From: Oscillospiraceae bacterium
GTDB taxonomy: Bacteria; Bacillota; Clostridia; Oscillospirales; UBA929
Direction of reading: 5' to 3'
Length of the DNA: 64,000 nucleotides
NCBI GenBank assembly: GCA_009777475.1
Contig: WRLU01000001.1
Coordinates: forward strand, 1-64,000
Shown here: positions 20,874-28,484 of the stretch, piece by piece
Layout: each line of letters opens with the position of its first letter
How positions within the stretch are numbered: position 1 is the stretch's first letter
Position numbers and translations under genes: made by a program
The notes under the pieces: generated by a model
Database searches by the model: none
Told to the model about the DNA's origin: nothing
Seen by the model: the letters and a program-made list of their open reading frames with translations, nothing else

Positions 20874-21161
20874 TTAATAGCCCTCGTAAACTATCTCAAA
20901 GACAAATTCGCTATTAAGATATTTTTTCAAGTGTTTAATAAAAATCTCCTGTTGCTCTTCACCATTAAGCATTTCATCTGCATTGATGCTGTGTTCCATA
21001 AATGGTTGAATATATTGTTCTTTCAGAATAAAAGCATCAATCCCATATACACTTTTATTCATCCTAAAACATTCTTTCACCACTTTTATCGCATCTGTGC
21101 TTTTGTATAAAACCATGTTATTATGCTTAATTGCAACATCATTAAATTTACAAATACCCAT
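20874..21161 (-). CDS. Putative immunity protein for the colicin-E5-like toxin
   Basis: 95 aa acidic ORF directly downstream of the toxin ORF. Confidence 0.55.
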   Translation of the reverse strand: MGICKFNDVAIKHNNMVLYKSTDAIKVVKECFRMNKSVYGIDAFILKEQYIQPFMEHSINADEMLNGEEQQEIFIKHLKKYLNSEFVFEIVYEGY

Positions 21162-21176
21162 ATATATATTCCTCCT

Positions 21177-22151
21177 TTATGGTGTGAATGGATCTATTAT
21201 GCTTGAGTCAGGTTTCCATCCCTTATTACCAAACTCACTTATTTGGATAATGTTTCCGGTTGCATTATCCCTAACAACGTAATCTCCTGCCTGATTATAA
21301 TAAGCTGTTGCAGATCCCCCTGTACTCTTATTTACTGCACTTCTTGTTGTGTGGGGATTATTCACAACATCATCAATCATCCTTGTAGACCAGCCACGCT
21401 TAGAGATCTGTCTGCTAATTTTAGTGTCTATTCTGCTAACAATCTTCTTGCTTTTTTTAAAAATCGCCTTTGGCACCTTCCTGCTCGCCTTCCCGGTAAC
21501 CTTCCCAAGAACCTTGCTGCCTGTGGCAAACCATCCGGCAATCGGCACCATACCCAGTGCCGACATCAGCGCGTTTTCCCCATCGCCTCTCGCCGCGTAT
21601 ATCAGGGCATTCGCCCCATCGGCGGGTTCCCCGATTACCGGAACCATTCCTGCGGCATCCAGCATAAGCTGTGCATCGTCCAGCATTTCACCCATGAGCC
21701 TCCGCCTGAGCTCCTTATCATTTGCCAGCCGTTCCATCTCTCCCCTATCTGGCAAATCCCCTCTGCTCGGCACAGGCTCTGGCGGCTCTTTCACATTCCC
21801 CCTCAGGAAAATATTCCTCTCCGCGCCTGTCATCTTCGGTCTCACAACCGGAGGCGGCTCCTTCTCGGGTTCCATTTCCCAAAAGTCGGGTCTTTCGGCT
21901 AACTCTTCCTCATCGGGCATCAGCCCCTGCCAGCCTACAGCTTTTGACTGTATCATCATCAACCTGGTGTTATGCGACATTTTGTGCTTGTTTTTAGTGC
22001 AGATAGACAATGCCACATTTTCCATCTCTTTTTCCCGCTCGTCAAGCTGACGCAGCGTTGCCCTGAGTGCGTTAAAGTCCGGTGGTTTGCGTTCAATCCA
22101 TGGGTCGCCGTACTGGTCAACCAGCTCCACTTTTACGTCAACATCACGCAC
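21177..22151 (-). CDS. Polymorphic toxin cassette with C-terminal colicin E5-like RNase domain
   Basis: Shared N-terminal block VRDVDVKVELVDQYGDPW...; pre-toxin VPVIGEPADGANALIYAARGDGENALMSALGMVPIAG; tip RGWSTRMIDDVVNNPHTTRSAVNKSTGGSATAYYNQAGDYVVRDNATGNIIQISEFGNKGWKPD. Confidence 0.8.
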   Translation of the reverse strand: MRDVDVKVELVDQYGDPWIERKPPDFNALRATLRQLDEREKEMENVALSICTKNKHKMSHNTRLMMIQSKAVGWQGLMPDEEELAERPDFWEMEPEKEPPPVVRPKMTGAERNIFLRGNVKEPPEPVPSRGDLPDRGEMERLANDKELRRRLMGEMLDDAQLMLDAAGMVPVIGEPADGANALIYAARGDGENALMSALGMVPIAGWFATGSKVLGKVTGKASRKVPKAIFKKSKKIVSRIDTKISRQISKRGWSTRMIDDVVNNPHTTRSAVNKSTGGSATAYYNQAGDYVVRDNATGNIIQISEFGNKGWKPDSSIIDPFTP

Positions 22152-22185
22152 CGTAAGCTTGTGACTTGCCCGGCTCAGGCGGTAG

Positions 22186-22210
22186 GTGGGCGGGCGGAAC
22201 GCCCGCCCAC
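22186..22210. repeat. GC-rich palindrome at cassette border
   Basis: gtgggcgggcggaacgcccgcccac, perfect arms; same core as 20790..20816. Confidence 0.9.
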
Positions 22211-22215
22211 TCCAG

Positions 22216-22503
22216 CTACTCGTTATTCTCCGGAAACTCGTCAGGCTCCGGCTTTCTTCCGCCCCCTAGCAATCTTTCCTCTTTAACTCCAATTTTTTTG
22301 TAATTTTCCTTGGCTTGGTTTAGTGTTACTTTATTTGCCCCCAGCATTGTATCTGGTTCATCATGTGCAACTTCATCATATTGCCACAGGCATACCTCGC
22401 AAATTTCAAATAAAGTATAGTCCGGGTCAAAAGTATAAAATTCGCAACAGGGACATTGATTTTTTTTCATATTAATCTTCCTCTTTCTTTTATTTTGGTG
22501 CAT
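22216..22503 (-). CDS. CPCC-type cysteine-rich protein, putative immunity protein
   Basis: QCPCCEFYTFDPDYTLFEICEVCLWQYD; overlaps toxin stop by about 14 bp. Confidence 0.8.
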   Translation of the reverse strand: MHQNKRKRKINMKKNQCPCCEFYTFDPDYTLFEICEVCLWQYDEVAHDEPDTMLGANKVTLNQAKENYKKIGVKEERLLGGGRKPEPDEFPENNE

Positions 22504-23578
22504 ATTTTACAATTTGAGCATACCAATAATTTTCAGGTTTTGGTTTGAAATAAGTAGATACGCCACCGTATTTATTGATTATCCCGAATTCATTGGTAGC
22601 AGTATCGTACCTAAAGTATGTTCCTCCGTCAGATACAAAGGACTGTGTTGTTTCTGTGATCGGTTTTTCAAGAAAGTTTCTCGCTCCGGCTAAGTATTCC
22701 TGTTCGGTTTTGTATCCAAAATCCCCCTTATGGTCGTTGAAGTGTTCCGTCAACCTCTTGCCTTTCGCAAAATCTACCTCCGGGTTACGCTTACCGCTGT
22801 AGGGTTTTCCAGCGTATTTTCTCCCCACACTCTTAGATTTCACCTTATTTTTAAGGCTTCCCCTCTTAAACTTCACATTACCCTTGGGCTTTACTTTAGG
22901 ATTATTCAGCAGTTCTTTAACGCTCAAGCCTCCAGCCTTGCCTCCGAATCCCTTTACCTTTAGGCTTCCACCCATTCCCATACCTTCAATGCCTTCTACT
23001 ATGAGTTCCAGCCCTGTATTTAGCTTGCCAATTCTCTCCTCTGCATCCAAATCCCCTTCAAAATCTTTACCAATTGATGCCTGAATAAAGTTTACCAGCG
23101 GAGAATACTCTACTATTTCAATAGCCTTTTCTTTTATTTTTGGTCCTATTGGCTCTGATTTTTGTGGACTTTGTGCGTTTTCTTTTATTTTTTCCAGCAT
23201 AAATTGTGCTTGTTCAGCCGCACTGCCCAAATCTGGATACTGTCTCTCCGGCACTTTCCACCCTTCGCCCCAAATATTTTGGGGCGAAAAGATCCCCCGC
23301 TCCCCTTCGGTCATCTTAGGCCTCACAACCGGAGGCGGTTCCCTCTCGGGTTCCATTTCCCAGAAGTCGGGTCTTTCGGCTAACTCTTCCTCATCGGGCA
23401 TCAGCCCCTGCCAGCCTACAGCTTTTGACTGTATCATCATCAACCTGGTGTTATGCGGCACATTGTGCTTGTTTTTAGTGCATGATGTAAGGGCTATTTG
23501 TTCTAATTTACGCCGTCTTTCGTAAACCCCATCCACCATTTCACGCAAAGCACCAAAATCCGGTCTAGGCATATCCAC
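22490..23578 (-). CDS. Polymorphic toxin cassette, putative BECR-fold-type RNase tip
   Basis: Shared block TKNKHNVPHNTRLMMIQSKAVGWQGLMPDEEELAERPDFWEMEPE; tip LTEHFNDHKGDFGYKTEQEYLAGARNFLEKP...YFRYDTATNEFGIINKYGGVSTYFKP. Confidence 0.7.
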   Translation of the reverse strand: MDMPRPDFGALREMVDGVYERRRKLEQIALTSCTKNKHNVPHNTRLMMIQSKAVGWQGLMPDEEELAERPDFWEMEPEREPPPVVRPKMTEGERGIFSPQNIWGEGWKVPERQYPDLGSAAEQAQFMLEKIKENAQSPQKSEPIGPKIKEKAIEIVEYSPLVNFIQASIGKDFEGDLDAEERIGKLNTGLELIVEGIEGMGMGGSLKVKGFGGKAGGLSVKELLNNPKVKPKGNVKFKRGSLKNKVKSKSVGRKYAGKPYSGKRNPEVDFAKGKRLTEHFNDHKGDFGYKTEQEYLAGARNFLEKPITETTQSFVSDGGTYFRYDTATNEFGIINKYGGVSTYFKPKPENYWYAQIVKYAPK

Positions 23579-23597
23579 CCATGGGTCGCCGTACTGG

Positions 23598-23897
23598 TCA
23601 ACCAGGAAAAGAACCTTTTCCGAAGCCTATAAACCATGCTAGAAAAAAACCAACCATACAAAATGCCAGATGTAAAATCGAAAGAGTTATGAACCCATTT
23701 CTGAAATACTTCATCTTCGGATATTTTTTTAATGCGAAATACCCGATAAATGGACTAACAGTTGGAATTGCCACAAACAACAAGAAGCCAGCATAATATA
23801 AGAAAGAAATATGGAGAATTTTATATATTACATATACACATACAACATAACAAACTCCCCCGCAAAAAAAATGAAGTGCTTTTTTGTTATCACTCAC
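23598..23897 (-). CDS. Small membrane protein, putative immunity protein of the upstream full-length toxin
   Basis: Three to four hydrophobic segments; between two toxin ORFs; likely GTG start near VSDNKKAL (ORF open to 23936); C-terminus runs into the repeat. Confidence 0.5.
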   Translation of the reverse strand: MSDNKKALHFFCGGVCYVVCVYVIYKILHISFLYYAGFLLFVAIPTVSPFIGYFALKKYPKMKYFRNGFITLSILHLAFCMVGFFLAWFIGFGKGSFPG

Positions 23898-23911
23898 GAC
23901 CCCACCCCCCC

Positions 23912-23939
23912 TCAGTGGTAGCAACCTTGCTACCACTGA
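23912..23939. repeat. 28 bp palindrome 3' of the full-length toxin gene
   Basis: tcagtggtagcaa-cc-ttgctaccactga, 13 bp perfect arms. Confidence 0.85.
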
Positions 23940-23952
23940 CGATATGTATAAT

Positions 23953-25728
23953 TTATTTATACATATTCTTTTTTATTCTATCAAACACCCATTTCTTTGC
24001 TTTTTCAACTTCTACATCAGAAGACTTCCCTTCATTTTTTGATTCTCCTCGTGTCCGGATGTATTCAACACCTGGACTCCATTTGTTCACATCCTTCTTA
24101 AATCGTTCAAAATTTTCCTCCAATGTCCCTTTTTCGTAATTTTCAATAAACTCCCTTTCTCTATTTTTAACTCTCTTTTCTAAGTCTGCGTAATAGTCAA
24201 TCATCGCCTCGTGGTAGCTTATTCTATCGTTCATCACGCGGTTGTAAATATTCACTGCATCAAGATCTGATGTATAATCTGCATAAGGCAAGGCTTTTTC
24301 AAAACCTACCTCAGCGGCAGAGTAAATATCGCCTTTGATATGGGACAATGATGATAATTCAGAATGCCCCCCTGCTTTACCTAGCCAGCCAAGACCAACA
24401 TTCAATCCCCTATGGGAATCACTTCTCTGATTTGCCAACGAGGCACTTGCCACCATCATGTGGGCAAGGTCATTTTTTCCGTCAGGATTTGGGTTGGCAT
24501 ATTTTTCAGCTTCCTTTCGCGTTATTGTAAATCCGCATTTCTTGGCTATTTCTTGCAGTTTCGCCAAATCCTCTTCAAATTCTTTTGTACCAACTGCACG
24601 CCTCTGCATATTGATTACCAGCAGCATATCCTTAATTTCCTCAGTTGTCATACCAATTTTCTGAAAATACTTAATAGCATCTACTGCTTCAGGTACTCCA
24701 GCAGTCAGCCCCCACTGAAAATCACCGCCATATTCAACGCATAATGCGGCAAAGTTCTTTGCCGTTACATTGGTTTGTATATCTAATTCCGGTGAGGTGT
24801 TTTGAACATATTCCTCTAACCCTGGAGTATTTGCCTGCCTACTGAGATCCTCAAGACGTCCGTAATTTTTATAATGTTCTTCAGATTTTTGCATAGCCTC
24901 AGCGATTATCCTTGCAGATTTTAAGCTTATGTCAAACTCTTTAGCTATAAACTTTTTGAGCTTGTCAATTTTTTGCCTCAAAAATTCTTTGTCGAGCTTT
25001 TCTTGATCCTTCGGCAGTAGCGGTCCAATAAACTCCGGGTCACCCGGCTCCGGTACTTTCCACCCTTCGCCCCAAATATTTTGGGGCGAAAAGATATTCC
25101 TCTCCCCCTCACTCATCTTCGGTCTCACAACCGGAGGCGGTTCTTTTTCCGGCTCGAATTGCCAAAAGTCGGGCTTTTCCTCCAGTTCCTCCGGCGTTGG
25201 CAGCAGTGATTGGTAGCCTACAGCTTTTGACTGTATCATCATCAATCTGGTGTTATGCGGCATTTTGTGCTTGTTTTTAGTGCAGATAGACAATGCCACA
25301 TTTTCCATCTCTTTTTCCCGCTCGTCAAGCTGACGCAATGTCGCTCGAAGTGCGTTAAAGTCCGGTGGTTTGCGTTCAATCCATGGGTCGCCGTACTGGT
25401 CAACCAGCTCCACTTTTACGTCAACATCACGCACCGTAAGCTTGTGGCTTGCACGGCTAAGGTGGTTGCGTATGTTTTTCTTATACGCCAGGGCAGTCAA
25501 ATCCTTCTGCTTGTAGCAATCCTGGATTGCCTGACCAACGCAATGCCCAACCTCTTCCATTGCCGCCTTCTGCTCACGCCCGGTTAATTCGTGTGTTTGA
25601 TACATCGAATTGTCTGTGATTTTCATGTGTTTTTCAAGCTTCAAATACTGTCTGTATACCATTAAAAAGTTTACTATATCAGCCCTGATTTGCTCATGTA
25701 TCTGATATACTGTTCGCTCTCCTAACAT
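23953..25728 (-). CDS. Full-length polymorphic toxin with ~140 aa N-terminal region absent from the other cassettes
   Basis: 591 aa; carries shared block VRDVDVKVELVDQYGDPWIERKPPDFNALRATLRQLDEREKEMENVALSICTKNKHKM plus a unique C-terminal domain. Confidence 0.75.
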   Translation of the reverse strand: MLGERTVYQIHEQIRADIVNFLMVYRQYLKLEKHMKITDNSMYQTHELTGREQKAAMEEVGHCVGQAIQDCYKQKDLTALAYKKNIRNHLSRASHKLTVRDVDVKVELVDQYGDPWIERKPPDFNALRATLRQLDEREKEMENVALSICTKNKHKMPHNTRLMMIQSKAVGYQSLLPTPEELEEKPDFWQFEPEKEPPPVVRPKMSEGERNIFSPQNIWGEGWKVPEPGDPEFIGPLLPKDQEKLDKEFLRQKIDKLKKFIAKEFDISLKSARIIAEAMQKSEEHYKNYGRLEDLSRQANTPGLEEYVQNTSPELDIQTNVTAKNFAALCVEYGGDFQWGLTAGVPEAVDAIKYFQKIGMTTEEIKDMLLVINMQRRAVGTKEFEEDLAKLQEIAKKCGFTITRKEAEKYANPNPDGKNDLAHMMVASASLANQRSDSHRGLNVGLGWLGKAGGHSELSSLSHIKGDIYSAAEVGFEKALPYADYTSDLDAVNIYNRVMNDRISYHEAMIDYYADLEKRVKNREREFIENYEKGTLEENFERFKKDVNKWSPGVEYIRTRGESKNEGKSSDVEVEKAKKWVFDRIKKNMYK

Positions 25729-25778
25729 AACTTCCCTCCTAATTATAATATATTTTTAAAAAAAATCAACTGCTGATT

Positions 25779-26021
25779 TCAATATTTTGAATATCCGTCA
25801 GTGCAGGCATTAACCTCTTCCAGCAGCCTGTCGCCGGTATAAATATACATCCGGTCAAATAAGCGGTCCTCATCAAGTATGTTTTGGGTGTTCACATTCA
25901 CAATATACCGTGCCACCCCAGTCCTTTCCCCTGAATTTTCACGTTCGATTATATCAATAATCGAAAACCCATTGTTTTGCTCAAGATATTGTAAATTTCC
26001 CATCATTTTAATTTCCTCCAT
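25779..26021 (-). CDS. Hypothetical protein between tail chaperone and toxin genes
   Basis: 80 aa ORF overlapping the preceding gene, same orientation. Confidence 0.5.
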   Translation of the reverse strand: MEEIKMMGNLQYLEQNNGFSIIDIIERENSGERTGVARYIVNVNTQNILDEDRLFDRMYIYTGDRLLEEVNACTDGYSKY

Positions 26022-26644
26022 TCCTTCATCATGTATTTTTGGTTTTTAATATTACGCTTTTCCATATTTTCAGCTTCTTTTTTCGCCCGTCCGGCAATCA
26101 CATCAATAACCCCCCTATCTTCAGCAGACAAGCTCATTAAATATGAGGGTGTCCAATGATAAGTTGTCAAACAGTGGTATGCTAAGTGTGTATCGCGGTC
26201 GCCGGAGTCGAACAGGGCTTTTACCGTTTCGTCTATCTCTTCGGGATAGCCCGGGCCAAAGCCGTAATATTCCTGAATGCGTCTCTTATATTCTTCCAGC
26301 TCGCCCGGCAGCAGCATTGCCCTGAGCAGCTCGGCCGGGTCTGAAGCGCCGTAGCTTGCCTGTAATTCTCTGTCCTCCAGGTCGGGGTAAACAGTGCATT
26401 CAACAGCAAGAAGCAGACTGTATTCCTCCGCATCCAGCCCCGGCATGGGTCTCGCCTGCCCGGGTTCCTTTGAATAGCATCTTAAGCTTTTTTTATACAA
26501 TCTGGCGTTTTGTTCCTTTGTAATCCCGCTAACACGCCATTCAGCAGGCTTATTCCCATCTCCCAAAATCCGCTCACTCGCAACCACCCTGAATTCACCC
26601 TCAGGCTTTATATCCTGCGCTAATAATGCTTGTAATCTACTCAT
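26003..26644 (-). CDS. XkdN-like phage tail assembly chaperone
   Basis: VVASERI...WRVSGITKEQNARLYKKS...LLLAVECTVYPDLEDRELQASYGASDPAELLRAMLLPGELEEYKRRIQEYYGF pattern. Confidence 0.7.
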   Translation of the reverse strand: MSRLQALLAQDIKPEGEFRVVASERILGDGNKPAEWRVSGITKEQNARLYKKSLRCYSKEPGQARPMPGLDAEEYSLLLAVECTVYPDLEDRELQASYGASDPAELLRAMLLPGELEEYKRRIQEYYGFGPGYPEEIDETVKALFDSGDRDTHLAYHCLTTYHWTPSYLMSLSAEDRGVIDVIAGRAKKEAENMEKRNIKNQKYMMKEWRKLK

Positions 26645-26661
26645 AATTTTACTCCTTCTTA

Positions 26662-28143
26662 TTAAGTATTATCCGTTCTTAATCTTTCAATTTCCTGTGC
26701 CGGGTCGTTTACCCATGGCACCTGGCGCACCAATGTTTCATTGGAAAGCCTCAGCCCGCCCTTGTACAGGCTGTCCATAACCTCGCTCTCATTCATAAGC
26801 ATATCCCGGTTAAATACAAGCTTCACATCCCCCGGCATAAAATCACCCATCCCGGTTGATGAGAAATACCGGCAGGCAAGTCCCAGCAGCTCCTCAAACG
26901 CTGCCTGAAACTCCGTTTCCATTCCGTTGGCATCCAGGTCAATGTCGCTGTACATGCTCTGAATATTCATCTGATTGGGCGTACCCATCAGCCTCTGGTC
27001 TTTGGCATCATATCCCATAGAGTTTTCTGTTATAGCTTTTTTAAGTAAATCCAGGATCACACGATAATTTTCACTGTCAATATTCACCCGCAGGCTTTCA
27101 ACCCCGCCCGGGTTTCCATCCACCGACTTGACCTTTACCGCCCCGAATGCCGCCAAATTATGCCTGAATTCAGCCAAATCAACTCCATCATAATTTTTCA
27201 GCACAAGAATCGTATTCCGCGCATCCTCCTGCATATTATTTTCAAAATCACTAAGTATTTCATTCAGCCCATCCTGCAGGCCCTTCACCTTAGAAATCAA
27301 GGGTATGGATGCGCTATTGCAGCGGAACGGAATCAGGGGAACACTCCCCCAACCCAGGCTTACCGGCCCTTGCCCCTTTTCCATACGGATAATATATGGA
27401 CTTTTAGCCGGATTGTCCTCATCCTCAAAAAGCCGCCCTTGTTTTAATACATACCGTTCTATGCCCTCAGGCGTGTATATCTCCGCTTTTTGCACCTTTT
27501 TTTTGTTTTTTCCAAAATACTCTTCTGTCTCATATACCCTAATGGCTAATTCTAAGCGCATTTGCTCCTCATCGCTCCAAAAAGGAATTATCTCCCACGG
27601 CATCAGTCTGACAAAACACATCCCCCCCCTGTCATCCAAATAGGTATACAGCCAGCCAACCCCGCAATTCAGGGCATCCTCCCCAATCCGGCGCAGCAGC
27701 CTCAAAAATCTCCGGTCAAACACACTTGTCAAGGCCTGCTCAAGCTCATTATCGGCAGTATCAAAAACAAGAGGCCGCCCGAGAAGGTAATTTGCCTTCT
27801 GAGCGACCATTTTCGCGTACTGATTGTCAACAACCCGGTGATTCGGTAAATTCTTGATCTCCACAGGCTTGCCGTCTTTCCCCAAAACCGTACGCCTTCT
27901 TTTCAAAATATCATGCTCCCCGCGATAATACCGCATTCCGTCCAACATAGCCCTCCGTTTCGGGGATGACATCCATTCACTAATCTCCTGTGCCAGAGCC
28001 TCCTTACGGTCCATCGGCGCATTCCCCCTGATAATGTCTTCCATCATAGTCTGCATAGATAAATCCTCTCCAATCTTAAAATTTACCTCCCCGGAGCCAG
28101 TCTCCAAAATAGCACCCTCAGAAATTAAGGTAAGACGTAGCAA
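26662..28143 (-). CDS. Phage portal protein, SPP1 gp6-like
   Basis: RYYRGEHDILKRRRTV...NHRVVDNQYAKMVAQKANYLLGRPL...DALNCGVGWLYTYLD; likely internal start at MQTMMEDIIRG. Confidence 0.88.
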   Translation of the reverse strand: MLRLTLISEGAILETGSGEVNFKIGEDLSMQTMMEDIIRGNAPMDRKEALAQEISEWMSSPKRRAMLDGMRYYRGEHDILKRRRTVLGKDGKPVEIKNLPNHRVVDNQYAKMVAQKANYLLGRPLVFDTADNELEQALTSVFDRRFLRLLRRIGEDALNCGVGWLYTYLDDRGGMCFVRLMPWEIIPFWSDEEQMRLELAIRVYETEEYFGKNKKKVQKAEIYTPEGIERYVLKQGRLFEDEDNPAKSPYIIRMEKGQGPVSLGWGSVPLIPFRCNSASIPLISKVKGLQDGLNEILSDFENNMQEDARNTILVLKNYDGVDLAEFRHNLAAFGAVKVKSVDGNPGGVESLRVNIDSENYRVILDLLKKAITENSMGYDAKDQRLMGTPNQMNIQSMYSDIDLDANGMETEFQAAFEELLGLACRYFSSTGMGDFMPGDVKLVFNRDMLMNESEVMDSLYKGGLRLSNETLVRQVPWVNDPAQEIERLRTDNT

Positions 28144-28484
28144 ATACTAAAAACACTGAATCGGCGGAAGGCCCGCCAACCCAGCGTCTTTAGCTATAAC
28201 AGGAGGATGTGCCCCCGGCAATCACCATAGGCGATATTCAGGAACAATAACATTATACCATAAAAAAACTCTAATAAAGTCTAATGTTAGAGCAATGATT
28301 GGCGGATACGATGTATGAGGGGATAAATTCTCAGTTGAATTCTCAGAAAAAAAACCATTGACAATAAGGCAGAAAAATGGTACATTGCAACCTGGAGGGG
28401 CGGGTAGGTAGGCAGTTAATTTTACAAATAATGTAACACCATTCCCTTATTCCTGACCACCACCAAGAAAGGGAGCATATCTCC

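Noticed and set aside
21349-22050. 233 aa plus-strand Ser/Ile-rich ORF
   Set aside because: Shadow ORF of the toxin cassette; all supported genes in this locus are on the minus strand.
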